In this document: positions 14,685 to 26,414 of the stretch, piece by piece | Numbering within the stretch: the first letter of the stretch is position 1 | How the letters are laid out: every line of letters begins with the position of its first letter | Origin: Apostichopus japonicus | Taxonomy: Eukaryota > Echinodermata > Holothuroidea > Aspidochirotida > Stichopodidae | Length of the DNA: 64,000 nucleotides | Direction: 5' to 3' | NCBI RefSeq assembly: GCF_037975245.1 | Contig: NC_092576.1 | Span: 9,255,501-9,319,500, forward strand | Translations under genes and position numbers: made by a program | The notes under the pieces: generated by a model | Database searches by the model: none | The model's input: the letters and a program-made list of their open reading frames with translations, nothing else | What the model was told of the DNA's origin: nothing

Positions 14685-15804
14685 CTTGTCACTTACCGGG
14701 GTGCCGTGAGCAGATTACATCGTTAATATTTTCTCTGCTTTTATCAACTTGTAATCACGATCAGTGGTAATAAAATGATAGATCTTTATTCGTTCCTTCC
14801 TTGCTAAAAGCAAAGGAACCTATGTATTCAGGTTGGCGTGTGTGTATGTGTGTGTGTGCGTATGTGTGTGTGTGTGACGCTTTAGCTTGTATGCACGATA
14901 ACTCAACAAGGAAATTACCGATCACTACCATACTTGGTGGGTGGGTGGCCCATAGTGACTAGATGAACCATATTGATTTTGGTGCCGGCAAAGGTCACCA
15001 AAGTTCAGTTAGATGCCAAAACCAATATATTAAAAATAGCAATAACTCCCATTGACAGGGTCCGACATGGTTGATATTTTGGAGTAGTTGTAAATGGGGT
15101 ACGGGATCGTTTCCAAACATAACGGTAATGTGATCGAAGGTCAACAAAGGTCAATTAATGATAAAACAACTAGTATTTTTGCAATAACTTGAAAACGAAA
15201 TGTCCGTTAGTGTTGGGAGTTGCTTCAATGTAATCCAATTGTCGACCCGCATCTGGGCGACCCTTGACCTCATATTGACCTCTGCTGACCTTGACGTGTT
15301 TGGGGATTTTACAGTTTTGATGCTATTTTCAGATGTCAAAGGTACCTTCTGATCATAAATGTCAATAGGTCTATCCCCGTGTGACCTTCGTGTGCGAAAT
15401 TATACAAGTCAAAGTTAAAAAATATTAATGAGGTCACGGGGTCAAACGTGAAAAACTCCAAATTGCAATAACTTGGCTACTATTCATTGGAATTTCGTAA
15501 AACTTGGTATGATGATATTGGTAGATAGTCTTCACACACTGATGTGTGTTGCAATTGATATCATGCATATTTATGAGGGGCGGGCTTAGCAATATTACGT
15601 TATGAAAAGTTTGTATGCACGATAACTCAACAAGGTAGCCTAAGGTGGCTACTAGTCTTCACACACTGATGTGTGTTGCAATTGATATCAGGGCTTAGCA
15701 TTACTTTGGCAACAAAAGTTTGTGTGCATAAATTGCTGTAGTTGTATTAGGGCTTTGTTAGAAATTTCCCTATGAATGGAACTAATGAACAGCAGCAAGG
15801 AACC
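14685..15804 (+). mobile_element. Diverged ninth satellite copy carrying a fuller transposon copy
   Basis: After 14684 the sequence gains about 20 bp not found in the other units and then follows the unit at clearly lower identity up to about 15400, after which it leaves the unit sequence. The embedded element starts at the GGTTCCTT-like hairpin near 14792 and ends at AGCAAGGAACC (15794-15804), which matches the inverted end of the related element at 35048. Within it a 38-bp segment occurs twice (15526-15563 and 15652-15689). No protein is encoded; a short ORF on the other strand has no recognisable feature. It looks like an older relative of the source from which the array expanded. Confidence 0.75.
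15526..15689. repeat. Short direct duplication inside the diverged element
   Basis: A segment starting TAGTCTTCACACACTGATG occurs at 15526-15563 and again at 15652-15689. Each is followed by related text that includes 'gggcttagca'. The copies lie about 126 bp apart, which points to a local tandem duplication within the transposon. Confidence 0.8.
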
Positions 15805-18618
15805 ATGAAATGTTTTCATTCTGGTTTTATCATTTATACTGTAGCAGCAGGAAGAGCCAGCAGAGAAAATTCCGAATTAGTGAATGTGTTAAAACACTTA
15901 GTTAATACTGAGAACGAAACATGTTTATTTTAGCAAGTCCCTTATAATTTCAAAGGAATCTCCGGCATCGTGACAAAAAAAAAACAATTGTTACAACAAT
16001 CTCTTAAGAGAGTTAAAACACTAGGATAGCAAAGTGTGAATCTCAATCGCAAACAAAACTTAAATACAGGTTTTGAAGTTTGCTACCTCATTTGAGGCAT
16101 GATGAGAACATCTTTCTTTTTGTAATAGGTTTTTTCCCGCCTTGAAAAATATGTAATATTTAAGTATGTATGTCCGTAGTTTAATATAGTGTTTCACTGT
16201 TTCTCCATTTATAGATATATAAGTCATAAATTATATATACTTTCCTTCATTTTATAGCCTGCCATTATAAGAGTTAAAATAAATCTTGATATCTCTTTTC
16301 GAAAGTTGCATTAAGAACTATTCCAGCTGAAGCCTTTTGTACTTTAACACCCTTTTGGATTTCACTATTATTTGAAGTAGCCTACCTCATACTAAACTGC
16401 AGTAATCTAAAATTGATAAAATATAGTCATTGTAGTATAAAATACTAGTATAGTGATTAATAAATGTTATTTATTCGCCTTAGTCATGCGAGTCTTCCAT
16501 TTACCATTCTTCAAAAGTACTGCATCATGCTAATAGCTTAATAACTATCACGTTTAAACACCAAGCAAGTTTTCACATTATCAAGAGGAGTCTCATTTAT
16601 AGTGATAAATAACACATTTTGGTGATTAAGTGTAGTGATATGCTGCTTCAAACCAATGAACATTGTTTAAGTTTATTTTATTTTTGTTTACCATGTTATT
16701 ACCATTACACTCCCATTATGTATAGCTAAGATTCATACCATATATGTGCACTAAGACCGACAATGGACTAAGAACCGTCCCTTGGGAATTTTTCGCCCAA
16801 AAATATAGTGGCGGGTGTCAGAGCACATTTCGACTTGGAACACTGAGTCTCGCTAATTGGTTGAATCGTTTACAGATTTAACTTTAGTAATGATTCCCGC
16901 CAAGTTAAGTCAATAAAGACAAAACAAAATCTATCCTTTGTATCCTGTTAATGGTCACGTGTTGTTGTTTTCTCGTTATTACTCAAATATAGCAGCCAAA
17001 GTATGTTAAGTAACCAATGTAGCACATGCTCTTCTACCCATTACAACAGGATGGAGGTTATTAGAAGGCAAAATATTGTTGTATTAACGAACAGTTCATC
17101 TTTATGATATGTCTATCCATCCATCGAGTCCATTCCATGATTCCGTCCATATACGCCCATCGACAATGGTGCATCCACGTGAAGCCCTTCTTCCACTCAT
17201 AATAAAATCATGAGAGTTGCCCAGTCTCCGCCACTGAGCAACAGAATTTTTAACACCACAAATCCCATATATTGTTCAAGTTTGTTCAATATTATTCAAA
17301 AGTTGCAAAATATAGCAACAGTTGGTTTCTATGAACCCTCCATTTCACCATAAAATCTCAAAGAGGGCCGGAGTATTGGGCCTAATAGAGACCTCTCCTG
17401 GATGGCATAACGTCCCCCCCCCCCCCCCGACAAAAACCCTATATTGTAAACAAAAAAGTGTAGTTGGGTCCCTATTCGTCGGTCCATCCGCTCATCTATT
17501 CTTTCTTATTGTTTTTGTTCTTTTATTTGGCTTTCTGTGTTAAAATCATACTGAGTTGTACTAACTGTTTATCGTTTACATTCTTTTACAGATAAGAGGA
17601 ATGAAAACTAGATACTCAATGGAATGATATAATGTGTGATTTTTATTAGATATCTGAGACCACAGCCGGTATTATGCATTGTGTCGTATAATGACGTCGA
17701 CGGATGAAGCTTAAAAATGATATTACCAGCTCACGAAGGCACCTCTTTCAAATACGAGGTTATGATTACATCGATAATGCATCTAATTATCTTGACTGAG
17801 AAGTACAGATAATATAAACACAAGCCGATTTGGCTACAGAACAAAGGGTCTGTTATTCACGAAGTCGTTCGCAGTTGAGCATCTCCAAAGATCAGGTAAA
17901 TCCAATTTGGATTATCACTCAGACTCTTCTGGAACACCCATAGAATTGGTTAAAGTTTCGATACCCTTGCTTCTTAACCGTGATGTAAGTCAAAGTTTTC
18001 TGAAAACCCTGATCATTCATTATGCAAGTACAATCCTTTGTTCTCTGTGGGTTGTTTATGTCAGAACAATGGTTGCAAAGAACATCATGTGTTATTTTAC
18101 AAATGGTTGTTTATGGGTTCAAAGGAACTGATATATATCATGTCCGGTATATAAAACAAAACGATTTACTCAGGAAAATGTGGTCGGCGTTCAGTCTTCT
18201 AGTTCCGTTTATTTCTCAATTAGGTGGCGCTACATAGATAAGTAAAAGACAATACAGTAAAATATGTCTGGCATTTGGAAAGCGTTTCATTCTGATTGCA
18301 GGATACTAGAGATTTTTTTCGAATTCATAATTTACGCATTCGTCTTTTTGGTACAGATATTTGTCGAAGCAGAATCTTTCACCTACAAGGAATCGATGTT
18401 TTATCTACGACACTTTTCTGTATGGATGTTAGTTAAAGCATTGAAAGGAAAGGTTACTATAGTTACTATGTACATGCCTTTATAGTGAAAACTTATTAGC
18501 TAACATTATATTACATTATCACATAGAATCTTCAATGGAACAAAATATTACCTGTTGACGATGATGTGATTATTTAACGCAATTACAACTGTCAGTCTGC
18601 TAAAGAAAACCTATACAC
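15805..18618. other. AT-rich stretch with no gene seen
   Basis: About 2.8 kb of AT-rich sequence without a recognisable exon, RNA gene or transposon end. It contains a poly-C run at 17413-17428. Short open frames near 17322, 17907 and 18264 have no domain, no signal and no supporting splice context. Confidence 0.6.
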
Positions 18619-19483
18619 ACTAACTGATACGAACGGTGTTTTGTCTATCATTCTGATAGGTGTTTGGTGTTGGTATTTTTTCGGTGTTGGTGATTCTATA
18701 TTCTTCTGGTCAGGTGGGAGTTAGAGTAACCTACATACACTAACTGATACGAACGGTGTCTTGTCTATCATTCTGCTAGGTGTTCGGTGGTGGTATTTTT
18801 TCGGTGTTGGTGATTCCATATTCTATATTCTTCTAGTCAGGTGGGAGTTAAAGTATCCTACATACACTAACTGATACGATCGGTGTTTTGTCTATCAGTC
18901 TGATAGGTGTTTGGTGTTGGTGTTTTTCGATCTTGGTGATTCCGTATTCTATATTCTTTTAGTCTGGTGGGAGTTAAAGTAACCTACTTACACTAACTGA
19001 TACGATCGGTGTTTCGTTTATCTGTCTGATAGGTGTTGGTGTTGGTGTTTTTTCGGTGTTGGTGATTCCAGATTCTATATTCTTCTAGTCAGGTGGGAGT
19101 AAAATATCCTACATACATTAAATGATACGATCGGTGTTTTGTCTATCTGTCTGATAGGTGTTGGTGTTGGTGTTTTTTCGGTGTTGGTGATTCCGTATTC
19201 TATATTCTTCTAGTCAGGTGGGAGTAAAATATCCTACATACACTAACTGATACGATCGGTGTTTTGTCTATCTGTCTGATAGGTGTTTGGTGGTGGTATT
19301 TTTGCGGTGTTGGTGATTCCATATTCTTTATTCTTTTAGTCAGGTGGGAGTTAAAGTAACCTACATACACTAACTGATACGATCGGTGTTTTGTCTATCT
19401 GTCTGATAGGTGTTTGGTGTTGGTGTTTTTTCGGTGTTGGTGATTCTATATTCTTCTGGTCAGGTGGGAGTTAGAGTAACCTA
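18619..19483. repeat. Minisatellite of about 125 bp, left block, seven copies
   Basis: The marker TAACTGATAC (or TAAATGATAC) recurs at 18621, 18741, 18868, 18994, 19119, 19244 and 19371, giving periods of 120-127 bp. Each unit carries TCGGTGTT, a GGTGTTGGTG-rich part, 'ATTCTATATTCTTCTAGTC' and 'AGGTGGGAGTTAAAGTAACC'. Copies differ by point changes and small indels, so the array is far less homogenised than the one at the left edge. The block is interrupted at 19483 by a LINE and resumes at 20455. Confidence 0.95.
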
Positions 19484-20454
19484 AGTTAAGATAAGATAAG
19501 TAAAACTTTATTGATCCCAAAGGGAAATTCAGGCACTCGCTCATAAAACAGCGAAAAAGTTACAAAAATAGATGTGTATATTGTACAATAAGACAGTAAG
19601 AATAATAAGAAAAGTCAATATATGAAAGTCAACGTAATAAAACCTCATTAAAAAGCTTAATTGCACGGGGTATGAAAGAATCTCTGTATCTATTGGTTTT
19701 GAGACACGGAAGTCTCAACCTGCCACTGCCTCTGGACATCTGACTATTATGAAGTAGCTCATAGAGGGGGTGGGTATGGTCCTTCCATACCGCTTCCAGT
19801 TTGGACTCGAGAAGGCTGTGGTAGACCGAGTCAATGGAAGGCAAGGGTTCCCTGACTACTCTCTCTGCTTTCTTAATGATGCTATTAATACGATCTATTT
19901 CATGTTTGTTTACATTCCCACCCCAGCAAACCAAGCAATAACGCCAAACCCCGCTAATGGTACAATTATAAAACATTTCAAGGATGTCATGACGAACATT
20001 AAAATTCGACATCTTACGGAGGCAGTACAATCTAGAATTCAACTTTTTAACCAATATATCAATATGATCTCCCCATGCCAAGTGATCATTCAGCACTACC
20101 CCAAGATACTTATATGACGTAACACGATCAATTACACTTCCTTTGACAACAACAGGGGGTGGAGGATTAGTATTGTGACGAAAATCAATAATCATTTCTT
20201 TGGTCTTAGCAACATTTAATTGGAGGAAGTTAAGGTCACAGTAGTTCACAAAAGACTGAATTTGACGTAAATACGCTTCATCACCATTACTATTGACTAA
20301 GCCAATCATGGCAGTATCGTCAGCAAACTTGATGAGTGAGCAACCTTGTTCTAATGACCTGGCATCGTACGTATAAAGTGTGAATAGGAACGGTGCTAGA
20401 ACTGTTCCCTGGGGTGCCCCTGTATTTGAAAGAATAACATCGGATAGACACGAA
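19484..20454 (-). mobile_element. 5'-truncated Rex1/CR1-like non-LTR retrotransposon
   Basis: The element lies inside the minisatellite, minus strand. Its 3' end (low coordinate) carries a short (TTATC)n-type tail and the sequence 'TTTATTGATCCCAAAGGGAA' as read on the plus strand, a 3' signature I associate with Rex1/CR1-group LINEs. Only the C-terminal half of the reverse transcriptase is left; endonuclease and N-terminal RT are missing, as expected for 5' truncation. The interrupted minisatellite unit lines up across the insertion with at most a few bases altered, and no clear target duplication is visible. Confidence 0.88.
19629..20454 (-). pseudogene. LINE reverse transcriptase, C-terminal part
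   Basis: The open frame starts at the truncation point and ends with a stop at 19629. RT landmarks appear in order: GAPQGTVLAPFLF (motif B region), KFADDTAMIG with the catalytic FADD, LQLNVAKTKEMIIDF (motif D) and YKYLGVVLND (motif E), then a thumb/C-terminal segment. This frame is intact, but the polymerase lacks its fingers, its first catalytic Asp and the endonuclease, so it cannot work alone. In a full element the protein would copy its RNA at a nicked target. A start codon near 20459 is partly in flanking minisatellite and is not meaningful. Confidence 0.9.
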
Positions 20455-21316
20455 TACACTAACTGATACGAACGGTGTCTTGTCTATCATTCTGCTAGGT
20501 GTTCGGTGTTTGGTGTTTTTTCGGTGTTGGTGATTCCATATTCTATATTCTTCTAGTCAGGTGGGAGTTAAAGTATCCTACATACACTAACTGATACGAT
20601 CGGTGTTTTGTCTATCTGTCTGATAGGTGTTTGGTGTTGGTGTTTTTTCGGTGTTGGTGATTCCTTATCCTATATTCTTCTAGTCAGGTGGGAGTTAAAG
20701 TATCCTACATACACTAACTGATACGATCGGTGTTTTGTCTGTCTGTCTGATAGGTGTTTGGTGTTGGTATTTTTTCGGTGTTGGTGATTCTATATTCTTC
20801 TGGTCAGGTGGGAGTTAAAGTAACCTACTTACACTAACTGATACGATCGGTGTTTCGTTTATCTGTCTGATAGGTGTTTGGTGTTGATGTTTTTTCGGTG
20901 TTGGTGATTCCATATTCTATATTCTTCTAGTCAGGTGGGAGTAAAATATCCTACATACATTAAATGATACGATCGGTGTCTTGTCTATCTGTCTGATAGG
21001 TGTTGGTGTTGGTGTTTTTTCGGTGTTGGTGATTCCATATTCTTTATTCTTCTAGTCAGGTGGGAGTTAAAGTAACCTACATACACTAACTGATACGATC
21101 GGTGTTTTGTCTATCTGTCTGATAGGTGTTTGGTGTTGGTGTTTTTTCGGTGTTGGTGATTCCTTGTTCTACATTCTTCTAGTCAGGTGGGAGTTAAAGT
21201 AACCTACATACACTAACTGATACAATCGGCGTCTTGTCTATCTGTCTGATAGGTGTTTGGTGTTTTTTTTTCGGTGTTGGTGATTCCATATTCTATATTC
21301 TTTTAGTCTGGGGGGA
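20455..21316. repeat. Minisatellite of about 125 bp, right block, seven copies
   Basis: Continuation of the array that begins at 18619. The marker TAACTGATAC recurs at 20460, 20588, 20715, 20835, 20961, 21087 and 21214. Periods are 120-128 bp. The array ends near 21316, after a final degenerate unit. Confidence 0.95.
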
Positions 21317-21860
21317 GTGGACTAACGGTCACGGGGTTAAGGCTTATAAAGAAGTATGTAGGCATAAATAACATTAATGTTTGTGTATTAAACTTAACAA
21401 TTTAATTAATTATGTCAAACATCTTGTCATACTTTATCATGCCTCGACTTAAAAAAAACTTGCCTTTCTCATATCTATAAAACATAAAAAAAAGGAGCAA
21501 AGAACTTCAAAATGAGCTTCAGCTAGTAATATATTTATTGAAAGAGAGCCTCACAGTGTAACGTTATTTCATATATTTTGTTAATGTTTAGCTAAGACAT
21601 CATCCATGTGTTAATATACTCTCCACTCAGTGCGTAAAATTGTATCTTAAAAACATGATATCAATCTGTATACTTTTCTGCCGGGTTGACACACTGCACA
21701 ATACAAGTTAAAAGCTTTTCCGTCACTTTTATTTGTAATGTTTATTGTTCATATGTGGCCTTGTTATATCAGCTGGATCAGATAATCATTTCCCATGTGT
21801 TGAAATCTTCCAAAGGCTTTCAGTGATCTCGTACCATGGTACATGTAAACAATTGAAAGT
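21317..21860. other. No gene seen
   Basis: About 540 bp of AT-rich sequence between the minisatellite and the leader exons of the subtilase-like gene. Any promoter of that gene should lie here, but I see no convincing core element. Confidence 0.5.
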
Positions 21861-21861
21861 A

Positions 21862-22142
21862 CAAGACCGCTGTGTAGCGATATCATTCTAACACAGCCTA
21901 TTGAAGACGGTGCTATCGGTAAGTTTCGAAATAATATCGTCGAATTTATAAGTCTACTGCACTTTCAATCTACCATTAATTATAAATTTAAAATAGTTAT
22001 ATAATTTAATAATCTTAAATTGTATATGTAAATATATGAATTTGAAAGACCGCTGTCTGAACTATTTCAGACTATCGGTAAGTTTCTAAATAATAACGTT
22101 GAATTTCTTTGTACATTTTTTTTTCACTTTCAATTCTACAGT
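21862..22142 (+). repeat. Duplicated 5' leader/splice-donor segment
   Basis: Two related segments, about 21862-21980 and 22044-22142, share 'GACCGCTGT', then 'CTATCG|GTAAGTTTC', then an AATAA...CGTTGAATTT-like stretch and 'CACTTTCAAT'. Each has a good donor site (exon ends at 21918 and 22077). They precede the acceptor at 22269-22270 of the subtilase-like gene, so they could be alternative or duplicated non-coding first exons. Transcription is not shown by sequence alone. Confidence 0.55.
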
Positions 22143-22288
22143 GGTTGAAATCAATTATTTTAAGTTTAGCAGGGCAAAGAAATGGTTGTGTTTTTAGTTG
22201 TTTACATTTTCAGTTCATTGGTTCATTCATTCATTCGTTCATTCATTGATTCATTCCTTTCTTTGTTTAGGTAGAGAAAACTCGGAAA

Positions 22289-22396
22289 ATGAATCTGTTT
22301 CTTGTTATACTGTTGGCAGTCGCGTCCAACGCTAGCATATCTCCGTTGTTCAACGCCGAAAATAAAATTGACGGTTCCTACGTCGTTGTGCTAAAG
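22289..22396 (+). CDS. Subtilase-like exon 1: signal peptide and propeptide start
   Basis: 36 codons from ATG to a phase-0 donor (AAG|GTAAGG). A hydrophobic core follows the start and ends at an Ala-rich cleavage region. The last residues (GSYVVVLK) match the first strand of I9 propeptides. Confidence 0.8.
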
Positions 22397-22809
22397 GTAA
22401 GGAGATCAAATTATCTTAAGTCGTCATGCTCTTTCATATTCGCTAGAAACCTTGCATTGTTAATTTCACTAAGAAAAAGTAGGGTGTAAATGTCAAATAA
22501 TTATTTGTTATTCCTCATTCAAACCATCCAAGGATTGACTCGGATTTTGCTGGTAATGAACACAATGTAGAGAGAGATATTGGGCGATAAAACGAATATG
22601 TCTTTCTTTGTCACTTTAGTTTGGCGTTAACTTTTTAACAGGAATCATCATATTATTGTCGACGATCAGGGAACGATTAGTTTGTTTTCAATATGGGTGC
22701 TTTGTAAGTAGGCAGTAACATATCATGGACTCCTATCACTGACACAGATTGCAAACCTAACTCCAAGCATTCAATTTGGCTGATGGTATGTTATCTTTTC
22801 ATATCACAG

Positions 22810-22950
22810 GATGACGTCAGTGTGTACAGAGTGATTATAATGCTCGATAACTCGCCATTCTTCTCCTCCATTGGTGGTAGGATCAATCGTGTATACGGTA
22901 GCTCACTGAACGGATTCTCTGCTACCTTGAGTAAATCGGCGTTAGGCTTC
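22810..22950 (+). CDS. Subtilase-like exon 2: I9 propeptide
   Basis: 47 codons between acceptor CACAG at 22809 and donor GTGAGT at 22951. It shows the pattern of the propeptide core: an amphipathic helix region, then VYGSSLNGFSATLS. Confidence 0.82.
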
Positions 22951-23228
22951 GTGAGTATGTTTGAAGTTTATGAAGAGAAACCATGTAAATCACTGCTAGT
23001 CTACCATTTCATTCTTAAGTATCTATTTATTGATGGGATTTGATTGTTAAACTAAACCTTTGTTTGGTTCTTAATTTTTTTTTGAATAAAGTCTTTATAA
23101 ACAGCTGTGTACGATCCAGCCTATACTACCGTCTTAAATAACATTGCAAAGTATAATCTGAGTCATTCAAAGTCTCATCTTTAATAACATTCCACAGTCT
23201 CACTGTGCATCTTGTGTACTTATTATAG

Positions 23229-23358
23229 ATCAGAAAGATGAGCTGTGTCCGTTTTGTTGAAGAAGATAGTTTGTTTCAAATGCAGTCAGTTGCATCGTGG
23301 GGTCTAGACAGGATCGATCGACGCAGCTTAACCCTTGATGGAATATACTCGCCGAGAG
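23229..23358 (+). CDS. Subtilase-like exon 3: propeptide end and start of mature enzyme
   Basis: Acceptor TATAG ends at 23228; donor GTAATT starts at 23359. CVRFVEED is the propeptide end; ASWGLDRIDRRSL is the hallmark start of proteinase-K-type enzymes. The exon ends in phase 1. Confidence 0.85.
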
Positions 23359-24045
23359 GTAATTTGTTGATTAAACTGTTCGGAAGAGGTGTCATTCAAT
23401 CCACATTGTAAAAACATAATATTACGCCCTCTTTGAAGGAAAACGTCAACATAACTGATTTGACATTACATAACATGTTTTTTTCACGATGGGACCATAT
23501 GCGCCAAATCGACTCTTCATAGATCACACATGTAATAAACATGTAGTAGCTCGCGTCGTAAGTAGAAGACGTTTTGACTGTTCTCCATTACATATGAAGT
23601 TGCAGGTCATGCTTTTTCATCTTTTATATGATCCCAACATCTATTTATCTGATGTATGCAGAAATTTAAAATATATCTATTCAAGATTGTTATCTACATT
23701 TAGTCACTTTTATTTCTCCAGAAACATGTCATGAACGATTTCTGACAATATCGAACAGCTCATGCGAGTAGAACTGGCCCATTAATTGGACTTTTGGGGT
23801 TGGCCCTTCTTGGGTGACTTAGTGTCTTAATGTTCGTAACTCCAGCAGTAACATATATAAATGAAATGTGTTGCATGAGCTGCTCATACTCTAATACTTG
23901 AAGTTTGTTACCTAAATAATAGCCAGCTGAAATAATTCAGAGCCCTCATATTAAAACTGTAGCTATGTTATCATCGGTAACTCTACTCTAAAGTTATGTA
24001 GTATACTCCAATAGACAGTCATTCCTCGCTCCTTTTATTTCAAAG

Positions 24046-24157
24046 GAAATGGCGAGGGTGCACATATCTATGTCTTAGTTACAGGAATAACAACAACTCA
24101 TGAAGACTTTGGTGGTCGTGCCTCAACATCGGTGATATGGATTTTGTCAATGGAAAT
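24046..24157 (+). pseudogene. Subtilase-like exon 4 with lost catalytic Asp and a frameshift
   Basis: The acceptor AAAG ends at 24045 and the donor GTAAGA starts at 24158. The frame begins GNGEGAHIYVLVTGI; valine stands where the catalytic Asp is expected. After FGGRA the conserved sequence continues only in another frame, which implies one missing base near 24130. Confidence 0.8.
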
Positions 24158-24623
24158 GTAAGAAACACTGTTCTCATTCATTCACGTAGAAAAGGACAAA
24201 CGTTAAAGGACACTAATATGGTTCGCTGGCCTTTTCTATATCACCAGTATCAATTAAAAACAATTATGGCTTAGTCGTCACCTCTATGTTTTAATAATAA
24301 TTAACAAGATGAGCTATCATGATGTGTTTTTAATTGTTAATGCATTAACGTGGTTTACTATCAAGAACTTTTTCAGCATTGCTACATGACTGTGTGTGGT
24401 GAATGGAGATAGGCGTTGCAACAGGTTAATTAAGAATGTTATTGGCAAGCTATTTGGGTATGGTGACATGGGAGGAATAGAGGAGAATGAAGGCTTTTTT
24501 AGGGGTGGGGTGGAGTGGGGGGGGGGGGGTAAAGGATGGCATGTGGCATTAAAGGTGTAGGGTATTGGACGTCCCCCCCCCCAACCCAATGCAAAATTAG
24601 GAGACCCCAGAGTGGCATTCTGA

Positions 24624-24662
<39 letters not shown>

Positions 24663-25078
24663 AATTATTCAAAGAAATATTTTCTGAACGAAGGGTTGTG
24701 CTAATAAATACCCTGGAGTACTTGATTATATTTGCAAATAAAGATAAAGCCACTGCAATTGAATGAATCAAAGATAATGCAGATGTTGAAATAATGAGTG
24801 ATTTATCTACTACTGATTGAACAAATTTGGAAACCAAATATAGAAGCAAACTCACTCCTATGATATATAGCATCAGATACTTTGTGCAGTATAAGCAATG
24901 TTGACAGATGTGTACCTTACAAATCCCTGACAAGTATGAAAATAAGGTCATCAGTATTGGCCCCAAAATATAAGTTTAAGTTTTAAAGATAATCAGTCCA
25001 TTGGTATTTCCATAAGCGAAATTCATTTAACCCGAGATTTTGCAAGAAATAAAATCATCTAGCAAAACATTTTCGCCA
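24158..25078. other. No gene seen; (TA)n tract and G/C runs
   Basis: Contains a G run (about 24519-24528), a C run (about 24574-24583) and a (TA)n tract at 24626-24659. Open frames on either strand here are short and low in complexity. The catalytic-domain exons of the subtilase should lie downstream but are not found. Confidence 0.6.
24626..24659. repeat. (TA)n microsatellite
   Basis: Uninterrupted alternating TA of about 33 bp. Confidence 0.97.
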
Positions 25079-25915
25079 CAACGTCATGTGTCCGCCGGCG
25101 AGGCGAAGGAGCTCGGGATGCTCTCGGTAATCCAGCGTGAAATCGTATCTTTGAACACGCAGCAGTACGGTTTGCGCGAGATCACGAAGATTGGTGCGCA
25201 CGAGCCCCTCAAGAATCGTGTCCGGTGTAGGTAACACAAAAGCGAGTGGACCGGGCACAACATTTTTTCCTCTGCTTTTGAAGGTTTTACTAGAGATCAA
25301 GAAGATAAGCCCATCAGGAAAGATGGATCCGGGACCAGGCGCATCTGGTGAGGCTCGAATGTCCTGGCAGTGCCAAAAGCAAGTAGAAAAGCAAGAAGGA
25401 ACACCGTCTTCATAGACGGCTCCAACAGAAGGCAGGAAGACATGGGTTTAAGGGCAGAGCCAAGAGGTCTAAGACCACTGCCATGTCCCACAAGCGGACC
25501 AGGGATCTAATCCGTGCCGTTTTAAGCTGCCAACGAGGCAGCTTCCTCCGAAAGGCACTCCTTTCGGAGGAATTGCTTGACAATTTCCACGCAACAAGGT
25601 AGAGAGACACTGGTGATCGTAGACCCTGCTCCCGCCTGGAAGGGTCAGGATGGATGGTTGATTCTCGGGACCTCCTCCAGAAGGAATAAGAGCGGGCGGA
25701 ACCAAAGCTAAGAGGGCGAGAAGAGCACGATCAGGATGACCCGTCAGCCGGGTACAAGAGCCTTTTCTAACGCCTTCCCCATCAAAACAAACGGAAAAGG
25801 TATACCCCTTTAGACGGGTCCATTCAAGTGCCAGCTTGTCTTCGCCATGGGCTCGGGACATAAGCAACAAAGCGGGGTAACTTAAAATTGAGGACGGGGC
25901 GAGCAGGTCTATCAC
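25079..25915 (-). pseudogene. DIRS copy A: pol linker and tyrosine recombinase remnant
   Basis: Segments in different frames match copy B: LALEWTRLKGYTFSVCF (linker), LEPSMKTVFLLAFLLAFGTAR (start of the recombinase catalytic region) and FVLPTPDTILEGLVR, QRYDFTLDYRE (before the HxxR motif). The HxxR arginine is not kept (valine in the best frame), and the Tyr-bearing end is missing. It cannot be active. Confidence 0.78.
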
Positions 25916-25991
25916 AGAGACGCCTAATGCTGCGAAGACCGAGAGATCTCGGAGGGCGGACTGCCCTCAGCGAGACCTGATGGACCCTGCA

Positions 25992-26180
25992 TCATTGAAA
26001 TAGGTTCCATGTCACACTCCCTGGAGAAAGGATCTCGCCTTGGTAGTGATGCAAGATAACGTCGGTGTTTCTGCATCGGAAAGTCCCCAGGCGTTTCATT
26101 GCGAGGAAAACCGCCAGCAGCTCCAATTTATTGATGTGGGTCCCTACTAACTCCTCTTCCCACACATGGGCCAGAGGCAC
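25992..26180 (-). pseudogene. DIRS copy A: RNase H remnant
   Basis: Contains HVWEEELVGTHINKLELLAV, which matches the start of the RNase H domain of copy B (METHINVLELL...), but the CDNTSA aspartate motif is degraded. Confidence 0.75.
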
Positions 26181-26414
26181 GTCTAATACATGTACCCCCG
26201 TATGCTCTCGTCCGGTCGTGAGCGTGAATGAGGGGGTTGTACAGAATGGCTTCGTCGCACCACCACTAGAAGATCTGGTCCAGGTGCGGAGCCTGGGGCA
26301 CTAGTATTCTCAGTTCCCGCTACGTCGGACGGAAAATGGCGAGGAAGTGGAACTGGAGAAGTCGCATAAATGAGCGGCAAAGAGGGACCAGGCTAGCCAG
26401 ATAGCCTAAGAGAA

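Larger units (their letters stand above)
22271..24157 (+). pseudogene. Secreted subtilisin-like serine protease (S8, proteinase K type), broken 5' half
   Basis: Four exons are visible. 22271-22396 gives a short leader and ATG at 22289, a signal peptide (MNLFLVILLAVASNA) and the start of an I9-type propeptide. 22810-22950 gives the rest of the propeptide (ending ...NGFSATLSKSALGF). 23229-23358 holds CVRFVEED and WGLDRIDRRSLTLDG, the usual link into the mature enzyme. 24046-24157 starts GNGEGAHIYVLVTGI and reaches HEDFGGRA. Phases agree (0, 0, 1). The family has an aspartate in the VIDTG motif as part of the Asp-His-Ser triad; here that codon (24078-24080) is GTT, valine. A few codons later the frame is off by one base before the conserved DFVNGN-like end. 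No exon with the catalytic His or Ser was found before the DIRS elements. Family members are secreted endopeptidases with a self-inhibiting propeptide. I read this as a truncated pseudogene. Confidence 0.85.

Noticed and set aside
19770-20117. 115-codon plus-strand ORF
   Set aside because: Antisense to the LINE reverse transcriptase, with no domain of its own.
18619-21316. CRISPR-like array
   Set aside because: Units are whole 120-128 bp tandem repeats without unique spacers, in a eukaryotic genome.
24317-24664. 115-codon minus-strand ORF
   Set aside because: Built from a TA tract, C and G runs and low-complexity sequence.
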